Positions 1 to 11,851 of a stretch of 64,000 nt of DNA are shown one piece after another. The stretch is from assembly GCA_001692895.1 (NCBI GenBank), contig KV748269.1:353303-417302 (forward strand), read 5' to 3'. The number at the start of each line of letters is the position of its first letter. The stretch's first letter is position 1. The translations under genes were made by a program, and so were the position numbers. Under the pieces are notes generated by a model. It was not told the DNA's origin. It saw only the letters and a program-made list of their open reading frames with translations, and did not search any database. The DNA is from Cenococcum geophilum 1.58 (lineage: Eukaryota > Ascomycota > Dothideomycetes > Gloniales > Gloniaceae).

Positions 1-412
1 ATAGTATAGGTATTACCTAGGGGGGTGCATACTATATTACCTCTTACGTCTCTCTTAAAGATTTTTTTATATCTAACTTTAATGGAATCTATTTGCATAG
101 ACCTAGATAGAGACTATATTAGATATTAATAGAATAATTATATATAATTATATTCTAAGATTTACTATAAAGAAAGAACTATCTAAGGTAGGGACTGTAG
201 TCCTTTAAATATATAACCTAACTCCTAAGAGATTCGTTTAGTACGTTAGTATACTTAGTACATTAATTATATAAGCCCTATAATTTATTATATAACTTAG
301 CTACCTTTTATCTTATAGTTTAACTAGTTTTAGCGCCTCTCGCGCCTTCACTACTAGTCTATTTATATTCTCCTTAAGTAGTTATACTACTACTATTATA
401 AGGTCTATAATA
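1..412 (-). repeat. Diverged LTR fragment related to the Gypsy LTRs of this window
   Basis: Bases 110-230 follow the middle of the LTR found at 513-935 (the stretch with ATTATATTCTAAG, ACTATCTA and GGTAGGGA, and the ATATATAACC run). Bases 370-412 resemble the LTR end (AAGTAGTTATA ... TATAATA). The similarity is clearly weaker than among the other copies, so this is an older or different subfamily, cut by the window edge. No internal region is attached, so it is probably a solo LTR. Confidence 0.45.
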
Positions 413-439
413 ACTATAGACCTATACTAATAAGATTAT

Positions 440-512
440 ATATTGCTAGTTTCCAAAAAGCAAAACAGCCTTAAAAACGCCTAGCTATAATATTTACTAA
501 CGCTATATAAAC
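440..512 (+). pseudogene. piggyBac-like (DDE_Tnp_1_7) transposase remnant, upstream piece
   Basis: This AT-rich stretch reads through the Gypsy insertion point into the piece that resumes at 11007. With one TAAAC duplication removed, the two join in a single reading frame that leads into the piggyBac-like motif at 11010-11200. The usable upstream part is short, and several Gln codons look converted to stops by RIP. The assignment depends on the downstream piece. Confidence 0.4.
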
Positions 513-935
513 TATAACGGAACCTTATAACAAGTACTACGGTAGGCTTATTATTAGGCTAGGTGTATAGGTAATGCAAATTAAAGTTAACAACGTAATA
601 ATAACTGGTAGAGTGGTTGCCTAATAGATTAACTTTAATTATATTCTAAGAATTACTATAAGGAAGAAACTATCTAGGTAGGGATTAAGGGTCCTTAAAT
701 ATATAACCGTACTCCTATAAAATCCTCCTTATATATAATATACGTGTTATATATATTATATATACGTTCCCTTTATATACTGCGTATACTATATATAACG
801 TTATATAACCTTAATTACTATTCCTCGTTATATAGCTCTATTAGCTCTATCCTAGACCGTGCTTAAATTAACTAACTAGCTTCCTCCGATTCTTCTCTAA
901 GTAGTTATAATATTATACTTAAAGCGTTTATAATA
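513..935 (-). repeat. Left LTR of Gypsy copy A
   Basis: 423 bp, beginning TATAACGGAACC (RIP form of TGTAACGG) and ending GCGTTTATAATA (RIP form of GCGTCCGTAACA). It aligns along its length with the LTRs at 34620, 36309, 45997, 53480, 54095 and 61805. Confidence 0.85.
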
Positions 936-2817
936 CTATCTCCCTCCTCTTTATCTTTATCCTTAAAGATCCTAAATATCTCTAAGTTGTTTACTAGAGG
1001 TATAATATCCATTTAATTAATTTGGTTAATATTGTTACTTATTATACCTAAGGCAATTTCTTCTTTATAAGCGTAACGTCGTGCTTATACTATTGCTACA
1101 ATATTATCTCTTAGTAAGATTATACCGTTTCCATGTTCTCGTTATTTAAAAGAGGGGTTAGTTTATATTATATTAGTAAATCCATCCTTATAATAACTAT
1201 CCTCTTATTTAAAGTGCACTAAAGTAAATGTTTGTTTATCTTATAACGTTCGCTCTATCTCTAATACTAAGTATACGCAATCTATTACTCGTAATAGTTG
1301 TCTAGTTCTCTAATTAATTTGCCTTAGGGTTTTATATTTAATCTATTACTATATAGCTGGATAGTAAACTGTCTTAGGCTCTTACTAAGTTAGAATATTC
1401 TTATAATATAGAGCAGAAGGCTCTTAAAGCCTATATCGCGGCGTCTACTTAATTACTCTATCTTAAGAAGGTTTATAAAAAGGTTTATTTTAAGGAGTAG
1501 AAACTTATAAAATAGGGTCTATAGGAACTTAGTAATAAAAGAATAGATTTTCCTTTAACTAAGAAGGAAACAGATTTAAGTAGTTTGGCAACTACTCTTC
1601 TTAGGTCCCCCTTAGGTGACTTATTCTTTAGCGATCCTTCTTTATTAATACTACCTAACCTAATTTCTTCTAATACTCCTATACCTTTCCTATAGCGTTC
1701 TTTAGATTCTCTAGTAGCTCCTAGGTAGTTTTATTATAGCCTATCTACCTTACCTTATACTATATTTTATTATTAACGTCCTTATAGCTAATAATCTTTA
1801 AAACTTACTATTTACCTTCTTCTTATTCTCTATATATGTCTGCTTTATAAACCGGTGGCTTAATATTCCTATATACTAGCTCTAATATCGCAATATACTA
1901 TATAGGGTAGATCTTTATTTTAGCTAGTAGGTCTAATTTAAATATAACCGGTAAAATCCTTTAAATAATTTTAAAAGATTTTAGTCTAACGTGGTCCAAC
2001 TTCTTACTTAGTTATTAACTCTTAAAATTTTTATATAGTAGCTATACTTTATCTCCCTCCTTAAAATCTAGTCCCTTAGATCTCTTAGTATTATAGTACC
2101 TTTTTATTTTCTATTATACTATTTTTACTATTTCTATAAGGTATATATAAAGATTTATTAACGTCTTTATTCTTTCCTTAGCTATACTACTTATTTTTTT
2201 TACTACTATAGTAATAACGATATTCTTAGCTTATATCCATAATTTACCTTAAATAGTAATATGCCTATCCCTTCTTATAATATTGTATTATACGCGAATT
2301 ATATAACTAGTAATAATAATACCTAATTATTCTATGTGTAATTAATATAGTGTCTTAGATACTATTCTAGTGTTTAATTTAATCTTTTTATTTAACTGTC
2401 TATCTGCGGATAATTATAGTAGAAGTTACTACTCTAACTCCTTATTCCGCTAAGAATACTTCCTAAAATACTACTACGAATCTTAAATCCCTATCTAATA
2501 TAATCTTGCTTAGTGCCCTATATCTTATAAATACTTCTTTAATATAGATTCTAGTAATATCTTCTAGTAATATTTCTTCTATATATACTATAAAGTATCC
2601 CCACTTTATAATCTTGTCCGGTAATAGAATCTCTTAACTTTAGTAACTTAATAATAAAGTCCTATAATATAACCTCTTATAGTCTTTCTAGTATTTTAAT
2701 AGGTTATAGCCCTCCGTATAGCTTATACCTTATTAGTTTATTCCTTTAGCAATCTAGATATTCTTTTAACTTTTTACGCTAAGCCCTAGATTCCATTAAT
2801 AATATACTCCTCTACTA

Positions 2818-4830
2818 GTATGCTAAAATCGCTAAAGACCGATAAAGAGGAGAAGGAGCTCTTGCTGCACCCGGCCCAAAAAGACTAAAACTAACCAAAA
2901 GAACCCTGAAAAACACCTAGAGAATCCCCCTAAGATGCATGCATCGTAGGGGAGGCACACGTTAAACGACGGTGGTTTGCACTCGCGTGCGTCCACTAAA
3001 ACCACGCCTAACAATAGCCCTCTATAATAAGAACGGGCAAATACTACACTATAAAGCGGAAAGACCTCTATTAAGAAGGCATCTAATAAAATATAAAGCC
3101 TATTAGACGCGTTTAGTATCCGTAGTTACGGGGGAGTAACTATTAGCTATAATAAACTAATATAGCTAGTAGAATGGCTCCGCCAGTTTAACGAACCTTA
3201 GGCGCCCCTCTAGTAAACCCTTAATTAAATCCTCTAATGGCTAAGTAAAATTAAAATTAAATAAAATCTCTCCTTACCGGCGAACTATACCTAGGCCGCT
3301 ATAGCTACGCGTTTATAATATAGGGAACCTACCCCCCTAAAGATAACATCTAGGTATATAATTATAATATAACTAAATATAGAAAAAGCAGAGGGGCTTA
3401 GGGGATAATTAAAAATAGAAGTCCTTACGGAGATTTATAAAGAGGTTTATAACGCTATTATAGTCTAATACCTTAGGAGTGGAGATATTAAAGTTACCCT
3501 AAAAGATTAACAGGTAAAGGAATAAGCTATTAGGGTAGGGGATAGGCTAGGAGAATATATTAGTATAAAAGTGCTCTATAAAGATTACCTAGTTAAAGTC
3601 CTAGTAGTTCCCCTAAGCCTTAGGGTAGAAAAGGGACGCTAGTAGGTAGATAATACAGCAACTATATATAAGATAGTAAAACAAATAGAACGCTTTATAC
3701 TAGGACTTAAGATCACCTAAATCTAATAGCTTTAATAAGAAAATATAAACTAAATATATAATAAGAATAATAAAAGAATATAAGGGTCGCCAAAGACTTA
3801 CTAGGGAAATACCAGTTAAACGCATAGCTCCCTTATTATTAGCACATATATACTAGAAATGTAAAAACTCCTTATTTAAAAAGGTATTATTATAAATAGC
3901 CTTATATATAACGCAAGGCTCTATAACTATAGACTCCGCCTAGAATAATGCTATTACTATATATAATAGGGGTACACCTAATCTACATGCGCAGTATAGG
4001 TATGCTACGGCCACTATATAGGCCCCTATAATATAAGACACTGCTTAAATTAAGACTAAATAAAATGCGTAAACTGCTACCAAAGCATATATAAGGCGTA
4101 GGAGAAAGAAGATTGCATTAAATACAGGAGACGGAAGGTAAGGGCTTAACAGCTACGGGAATAACTGCACGCTAGGTTATATAAATGAAAATAATAGGTA
4201 ATAAGCTAGGGGGGCGCAGGTGCCTTTCTAGTGTTTTCTACCTTTAATACTAGGGGGCTAGGCTAGCTATCTTAAGCCTTAACGGGCTAGAAGTAACGCT
4301 GCGCGATATTACTAGACTGTATAGGGATATAAGGGAGAGGATGCCCTGTAGGAAGACCCTTATAGACAGCTATAGCAAGCTTAAGACCGGGATAATTAAG
4401 AATTAGACTTAACGCGGCAAATATAATATTTATAGCCAACTTTTAAAGGGTATATAGCTAACTAGTAAGAATAGGGGAAGAACTAGAGATAATAATAGAT
4501 TTAGATATAGAAGCACTAGTAGAAATATAAAATACGGGAATAAAAAGCTCTATATAAAATAAGTAGTAACTAGGGTATAGATACAAGAGATAGAAGTTTT
4601 AAATATTCTAAAGAAAATGGAAATAGAAGAAGTAAGGAATGATAAAGAGGCGAAGAACCCTCGCTGGGGGTCCGCTACCTATCCATTATATAGTATAACT
4701 ATGGTAATATAAACCACCATCTTATAAGGCCCTTACTAGATAGTTTAGACCTAGAAAAACACTATATCCTTATAATATAAGAGCCGTACTATAATACCTA
4801 TATATAATTAATATACTGCCCCTATTCTCT
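2818..4830 (+). mobile_element. Tad1-like LINE fragment (ORF1 plus start of ORF2), RIP-degraded
   Basis: The plus strand shows a degraded gag-like ORF1 (about 3370-3720), then CCHC zinc knuckles (about 3990-4130, including KCVNCYQS). ORF2 begins at about 4660 with an AP-endonuclease start: IQYNYGN, RPLLDSLD and QEP-YYNTY read through RIP stops. The rest of ORF2 (endonuclease body, RT, 3' tail) is absent, and the sequence returns to Gypsy protease DNA around CCCCTATTCTCTT. LINEs normally lose their 5' end, so loss of the 3' end points to a later deletion that also removed about 2 kb of the Gypsy RT region. Family naming rests on motif order and is moderately sure. Confidence 0.6.
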
Positions 4831-7800
4831 TAACTACTACTAATAAGATATAGTTCCTTATTGCTCCACTATCTATTAATGCTTTAAACTATTAATCTTA
4901 CTATTTAGCTTATAGATTTAGGTATTATCCTTAAATTTCTTTAAGGGTCTAAAACTCTACTACTAGTTCCCTTTAGTTCTGTAGGCCTCTACTTTTCCTA
5001 ACTATTAGCTGCTTAATCCTGTTTATACTTAGTCCACTTTTAGCCAATACTTAGTTCGCTTTTTATCTTTAATATACTATAGATACGTATTCTCTAGGTA
5101 TTCCTACCACTATTATCTATCTAAGTATTCTTCCGTAAGGAATCTTTCTAGCTAAAGTATTAAGTCCCCTAGGCTTTATACTTCTACTAGATACTAACTA
5201 TATATATACTTAGTGTTTTAGTATTTTACCTCGTCTAGTGCCTAATATATCCTTACTAGATACTTCTAGTTCTTATTTTTAGATGCTCTATATATATTAT
5301 ATATATTATCCACATATATAATTTATGCCAACGTATAATATACTTAGTGTCTTAGGTTAACTCTTAGCTTATCTTTATCCTTAAGTTTAAACCTTTCTTA
5401 TGTTAATTTAAGTGTTATAACTTCGTTTACAGGTACTAAGATTTATCTCTTATTTCTTTAGTTCTCTAATTGCTCCTTTAGATCTTTTAACATCATAATT
5501 AAGGCTCCTTTAATATAACTTATAGCCTTTTCTATAATTGGGTGGTCTTAGACAATTTTCTTATCTAACTATATATAGAAATCTTTCCACTTATTATTGT
5601 GTCGTTGTTTATACCACTTTTAGTATAACCCTTTAAGTGTATATGGCTTATCCGTAAGGAAGTATCTTTTTATTACTACACTATAATAGCCTTTAGTATA
5701 TTGTTTTTTGAACCTAGTTAGAATCCCTAAATCCTTTTCTTATTCCAGTTTAGTAAGCTACTTAGCTTTTAATATGCCTATCCTAGGCCTATTGGCGATT
5801 CTTTATATAGGTGCTCTGTCCCTTATATAGCCTAGTACGCTAGATTTCTTATCTAGTTTCTATTCTTACTATAAGGTAATTCTAGCCCTAAATTCCTTTA
5901 TAGTTTCTTTCTTTTTGCGTCTTACGAGTAGATCTTTAAAGTCTTCTTACTTCTTAATCTTGTTAATAGTCCTTATTTATATCTTAAAGTCTTAGTTCTA
6001 TAGGATTTTTAATCCTAAGCTTACTTCTATCTTAAGCCTTACTCCTACCTTAATCTAACTAGGCTTAGGTATTCTTATCTTATCTTAAAAGTCTTAAATC
6101 TTACTTATCTCTTCTTAAGAATCTTATATTTATAGAAAGCTCTATCCTAAGCTTATTTATATATCTTTAAACTAAGCTATTACTATACTCTATCGGTTAC
6201 TATCCGTTATAGGTCCTTAAGCTTACCTTATCTTATCTTAAGAGTCTTAGTTATCTCTTATCTCGTCTTAAGAATCTTAAGCCTTTAGCCTTTTACCTTT
6301 ATTAAGTGCCAAAGTAGTTCATTATCCTACTTCTCTTATATCTCGCGAAGCAATAGATATTATATCTAGTGGGTTTTTAATCCCTACTAATATTCCCTAT
6401 TCTATAGTAGAATTATCCTTTATCTCTTTTATAATATTTTTAAAGTCTATATACTCCTAGTAAGCTATCTTTATTACCTTATTATTATAGAATATTTTAC
6501 CTATATTAAATTTATTATCCTTAATATCTAATCTGCAAACTAGTTTATTAGTTCCTCTAAACTCTAATAATTTTGGCTCCTATAGCTAATAGCTTACACT
6601 ATACTTAGCATCTTTATAAATTTGGTATACATTATTATAATAAAACGCAAAACTTCTAATTAAATATTCTTTTATTCCTCGCAGTATATTATTATCCCTC
6701 TATATATATATATCTTCTACTAGTCTAGTTCCCTTTATTATATAGTAACTCTAACTATCTTTATAATCCCTTATAAAGTAACCTTATTTTCTATAATTTA
6801 TATAAGCTCCATATTTAAACTATTAACTTTACTATAGAGTCCGCCTAAACGTCTTCTACTACTAAGATCCCTAGCTTAGCCTCTACTCCTTAGTCCTATA
6901 ATTACTAAATCCTTAACCTCTAAATTTTTATAGTTTCTTACTCTATCTCTTATAGGCTTCTTTAGTACTACTTAGGTCTATTAACTCTATACTATACTAT
7001 AGTTTCTAATTTAGCTTTAGTTATTATATACTTTACGCCTTATATAACTATAAAACTCTATCCTAGCCCCTCTTAGCCTATTCCCTTTAGTAGATCCAAT
7101 TATTAATCTTAATTATTTAATCTATTAACTCCTATAGGGTGTCCGTATCTTCTATTAGGATAATTATATCCTAAACTTTAGCCTTAAGTCCCTATTTATA
7201 CTGTGCTATAAGCGCCCTATTATTTTATTTAACTTATATAGCTAGCGTCTAGAACTATATTATATACTTAATTACTAAGGTTCTTTACATAATGTCTTAG
7301 AGTTTTTTTTCCGCCATGGTTACTGCCTTTAGGTCTCTAAATATTTATATAAGTTGCTCTATAAATCCTTCCTAGCTTAAGAATATAAACTATACCTTTC
7401 AATTAGTAGTCGTTATTCCGTTTGCCTATATTTTTATAAAGTAGGGCTTAAACCACTTAAGTATCCTTTCTAATAGGAATAGTTCTGCATACGCTATTTA
7501 ATCTATAGGTATTAGCAGCTTTGCTCCTTCTTGCGTAACTTTAAAGTATATCTATATAAGAAATCCTTTAAGCTTTAATCTTTCTCCTAAGTACCTTTTA
7601 ATTAATAGTAACTTAATCTTTACCGCTTCTATCCTATTAACCCTTTCTTCTAGCACCGTATTATTTATTATTAACTAGTTAACTATTTTTTATAACTATC
7701 TAACTGTTATAGGTTGCTACAAGTTAGTATCTGCTATACTAGTATCGCTTCCTAACCTTAAGGTAGTTACCGCCGTTAATGGCGTTATGGTAGCTGCTTT

Positions 7801-7854
7801 TAGTAGTATATTATTTAACTTTCTATATTTAATACTGTAACTAGGTAGTAATTA

Positions 7855-7943
7855 TATAACGGAACCTTATAGCAAGTACTATAGTAGGCTTATTATTAGG
7901 CTAGGTGTATAAGTAATGCAAATTAAAGTTAATAATATAATAA
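7855..7943 (-). repeat. Right LTR of Gypsy copy A, first segment
   Basis: Starts TATAACGGAACC and follows the LTR consensus up to ATATAATAA. There the minisatellite block intervenes; the LTR resumes at 10673 with TAACTAGTAGAG. Confidence 0.8.
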
Positions 7944-10672
7944 TTGACCCGAGGTACGAGTGGTCTATTATCTTCGGGTCCTGGATTTCAAACTCCGCCA
8001 AGCTAGCTTCTAATTGGTTAGAAACAAAACTGCGCGCGGTAATTTGTGGCAGAATCCACGTGACGAACTTCAAAACCTTAAGTTCTACCAAAGCTCTAGA
8101 AAAGCTCTGCACTGAGCTCTACTAAAGCCCTGTAAAACCTCTGCACGAAGCTCCGTACAAAGCTCTGTAAAAGCTCTACCAAAAGCTCTACCAAAGGCTT
8201 TGCAGCACCTCTGCCCACCCAGTATACTGGCCACTCAGTGAATGGAGCACACAGTGCGCAGTAGGGTCCAAGAGGGTCTCCCCCTTGAAGCTCTGCTCGA
8301 AGCCCTGCTTAAAGCTTTACTTAAAGCCCTATACGGAGCTCTAAAGCTCTACTAACACGCAGCACTAATATACTAGGAAGGTTCTGCAATCTGCCCATAC
8401 GGTCAATCGCCGTACAATCGTCTCTACGAACGGCTCTACGAACGGCTCCACGAACGGCTTTACGAATGGCTCTACAAACGTCTACACGATCGCTCGTACG
8501 AACGTCCATACAACTGCCCATGCGATCGTCTCTACAAACGTCTCTACAATTGATCACCCGTACGAGCGTCTGCACCCTACACGCCTACACGTGGCTCTAT
8601 AGAAGCTCTACACAAAGCTCTGCACAAAGCTCTACACAAAGCTCTACAAAGCTCTACTAAAAGCTCTACTAAAGTCTCTACTAAAGCCTCTGTAAGAGCT
8701 CTGCCCATACAGTAAATAGAGCATATAGTGTGCAGGGGGGTCCAAGGGGGTCTCCCCCTTGAAGCTCTGCTCGAAGCTCTACTCAAAGCTTTACTCAAAG
8801 CCCTATACAGAGCTCCAAAGCTCTACTAACTCGCAGTACTAATATACTAGGAAGGTTCTACAATCGGCCGTATAACCGCCCATATAATTAATCGCCGTAC
8901 AATCGTCTCTACGAACGGCTCTACGAACGGCTCTATAAACGTCTACACGATCGCCCGTACAAACGCCCGTATGAACGCCCATACAAACGATCAATTAAAC
9001 GTCCATATAATCAATCAATCAAGCGTCTATACAATTGCCTATACATCGTCTCTATAAACGTCTCTACAATTGATCGCCCGTACAAACGTCTGTACGCCTA
9101 CATATAGCTCTATAGAAGATCTATACAAAGCTTTACACGAAGCTCTACACGAAGCTCTACAAAAGCTCTACCAACCACTTTACCAAAGCCTCTGCAAAAG
9201 CACGCAGTGCGCAGGGGGGGTCCAAGGGGGTCTCCCCCTTGAGCTTAAAGCTCTACTCGAAGCTCTACTCAAAGCTTAATACGGAACCCTAAAGCTCTAC
9301 TAACACGCAGCACTAATATACTAGGAAGGCTCTATAATCGTCTACACGAACGGCTCTACAAACGGCTCTACGAACGTCTACACAATCGCCTGTACGAACG
9401 CCTATACAATTAATTAATTAATCAAACACCCATACAATCGATTAATCAAACGTCCATACAATTGCCTGTACAATCATCTCTACAAACGTCTCTGCAGTTA
9501 ATCGCCCGTGCGAACGCCTGCATGTGGCTCTGCACAAGGCTCTGTACAAAGCTCTACCGAAGCTCTACACGAAGCTCTACCGAAGCTCTACACGAAGCTC
9601 TACCGAAGCTCTGGACAAAGCTCTACCAAAGCTCTGGACTAAGCTCTACCAAAGCTTTACACGAAGCTCTACCGAAGCTCTACACGAAGCTCTACCGAAG
9701 CTCTACCGAAGCTCTGCACAAAGCTCTACCAAAGCTCTGCACAAAGCTCTACCAAAGCTCTGGACAAAGCTCTACCGAAGCTCTACACGACGCTCTACCA
9801 AAGCTCTGCACGAAGCTCCACCAAAGATCTGCACGAAGCTCTGCAAAAGCTCTACCAAACGCTCTACCAAAGCCTCTGCAAGAGCACGCAGTGCGCAGGG
9901 GGGGTCCAAGGGGGTCTCCCCCTTGAGCTCGAAGCTCTACCCGAAACTCTACTTAAAGCTTAATACGGAGCTCTAAATCTCTACTAACATACAGCACTGA
10001 TATACTAGGAAGGCTCTATAATCGTCTACACAAACGGCTCTATAAACGGCTCTACGAACGTCTGCACGATCGCCCGTATAAATGCCCATATAATTAGTCG
10101 ATTAATCGATTAATTGCCTATATAAACGCCTATACAAACGTCTCTACGAACGGCTCTACAAATGGCTCTATACACGGCTTTACTTACAGCTCTACAAACG
10201 TCCATACCATTGATTAATTAATTAATTGCCTACACAAACGCCCGTACGAACGATCAATTAAACGCCCATATAATTGCCTATACAATCGTCTCTACAAATA
10301 TCTCTGCAATTAATCGCCAGAACAAACGGCTGCACGTCTGCACGTAGCTCTGCGCAAGGCTCTGTACAAAGCTCCGCACGAGGCTCTACTAAAGCTCTGC
10401 ACGAGGCTCTACCAAAGGTCTATACGAGGCTCTACCAAAGGTCTATACAAGGCTCTATTAAAGCTCTACACAAGGCTCTACCCAAAGCTTACCCCCTACT
10501 GCAAAGCACGACGGGGGTATAGGATTTACGAAACAAATCTATATCTACTAGTATATATTAATGAGGCTCTATACAATAAGGCTCTAAATTAAAGCTTTGT
10601 ATTAATTAATCGGCTTATTAATTATAAAGTCGGGTCAAAATTTTCGTTGGGGGGTACCAACGATCCGCATGT
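7944..10672. repeat. 2.73-kb minisatellite block with higher-order units, inserted in an LTR
   Basis: The block is GC-richer than its surroundings and keeps many CpG and CpA dinucleotides, so it looks un-RIPed. The basic unit is 12 bp of the form AAGCTCTACNNG (also GGCTCTACGAAC). These are grouped into higher-order units marked by CAGTGCGCAGGGGGGTCC, the hairpin CAAGGGGGTCTCCCCCTTG and CTAACACGCAGCACTAATAT. The last landmark starts at 8352, 8826, 9300 and 9984: spacings 474, 474 and 684 bp. Long overlapping open frames here (for example 9462-9926 and 9524-9976) arise because a 12-bp unit lacks stops; I do not call them genes. TAA flanks both ends, a possible 3-bp target duplication. TTGACCCGA at the left end recurs inverted 25-35 bp before the right end. 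Confidence 0.8.
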
Positions 10673-11006
10673 TAACTAGTAGAGTAGTTGCCTAATAGAT
10701 TAACTCTAATTATATTCTAAGAATTACTATAAGGAAGAAACTATCTAGGTAGGAATTAAGGGTCCTTAAATACATAACCGTACTTCTATAAAATCCTCCT
10801 TATATATAATATACATATTATACGTATTATACGTACGTTCCCTTCATATACTACGTACACTGCGTATAACGTCATGTGACCTCGGTTACCATTCCTCGTC
10901 ACATAGCTCTATCGGCTCTATCCTAGACCGTGCTTAAATTAACCAACTAGCTTCCTCCGACTCTTCTCTAAGTAGTCGTAATATTGTACTTAAAGCGTCC
11001 GTAATA
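10673..11006 (-). repeat. Right LTR of Gypsy copy A, second segment
   Basis: Resumes the LTR consensus after the minisatellite insertion and ends GCGTCCGTAATA, followed by the target duplication TAAAC. Confidence 0.8.
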
Positions 11007-11620
11007 TAAACTGGGAAGGTATTTAGTAATAAGGTTAAGAAGTAGTTATAAATTCTAGCGTTTATTAACTACTATAATTGCTTTATAAAAGGCGTTAATA
11101 CTACCAACTAAATAAGATCCTATTATACCTCCTTTAAGCGTTACTAAAAGACCTAGAAACTACTACTTTACTTTCTACTTAATATACTTATTCCTAATTG
11201 CTTTAAGCTATCTTCCTTCGCTAATTAAGGCTAGCTATAAAGCGTTCATTGAATACCTTATTAACTCCCTCTTCTAAAACTTAATCCGCTTCGCTAAAAT
11301 ATATAAACCTTATATTTTTAGAAGCCGAATTAACGGCACCTAGTAGTAGAGCATAGATATAGACTAGGGAGGATAAAAAGTAAGGGGGTTACTTACTTAG
11401 TATACTTTAAGGCAGGAAAACGAGGCATAGTTAAGAGACTATTACGAAGGAAGCCTTTAATAGAGCCTTTTAATAATATAGTGCGAAAATCGCGTATGCC
11501 TAAATAGGTACTAAGAACTTAATTTAGCTATAGGCTCTATAAAATGCTGCTCTATAAAACAGGGCTGTGCTAGGGAAGTCCATATTAAATAGGTTAGCAC
11601 TATAGATTAAATATAGATAG
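11007..11620 (+). pseudogene. piggyBac-like (DDE_Tnp_1_7) transposase remnant, downstream piece
   Basis: Read with RIP stops tolerated, the plus strand gives a region resembling the conserved piggyBac segment where Tyr-Asn, Gly-Val-Asp and an Arg-Ser-Tyr-Tyr block precede a Trp/Leu-rich helix: INYYNCFIKGV, then IRSYYTSF, then LLYFLL. Further on, YLVYFKAGKRG and LLRRKPL resemble the Cys-rich C-terminal region with cysteines lost. Gypsy copy A inserted into this gene. A similar remnant lies on the minus strand at 34150-34512, so the gene island is flanked by two inverted copies of this family. Confidence 0.45.
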
Positions 11621-11851
11621 GCCTTTTCTATGTATATTTAAAGCTTTGGGCGAATATTTAATATATAGCAGAAAGCCTCACCGAAGCGATATAATTGGCT
11701 AAGCACGGGCCACACTTTTGAGCATGCATCCATCTATGCAAGGGATACCCTTATTCCTCAATTCAAACCGACGTCTCTGACCAGATCCCGAATTCCATGC
11801 CAAGCCATAACCGTACCTACCATAAATATTTCATCCGGAGACACCGATCAC

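Larger units (their letters stand above)
513..11006 (-). mobile_element. Ty3/Gypsy chromovirus copy A, RIP-degraded, with two foreign inserts
   Basis: LTRs at 513-935 and 7855-11006 (the latter interrupted at 7944-10672) are flanked by the 5-bp duplication TAAAC (508-512 and 11007-11011). Coding sense is the minus strand: a polypurine tract reads out of the internal DNA into the left LTR. Going rightward come the chromodomain end of pol (about 1690-1800), integrase, protease and gag, all full of stops. RNase H and RT are missing; a LINE fragment occupies their place (about 2818-4830). Own sequence is about 5.7 kb, against 7.9 kb for the complete copy C. Changes between copies are mostly C/T and G/A transitions, as expected for RIP. 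Confidence 0.85.

Noticed and set aside
2832..3014. 60-codon minus-strand frame in the LINE segment
   Set aside because: It is antisense to the recognised LINE ORF1 region and has no features.
9462..9976. Two overlapping open frames of about 150 codons in the minisatellite
   Set aside because: A 12-bp tandem unit without stops stays open in several frames; both frames give the same 4-residue periodicity and lack initiation or splice support.
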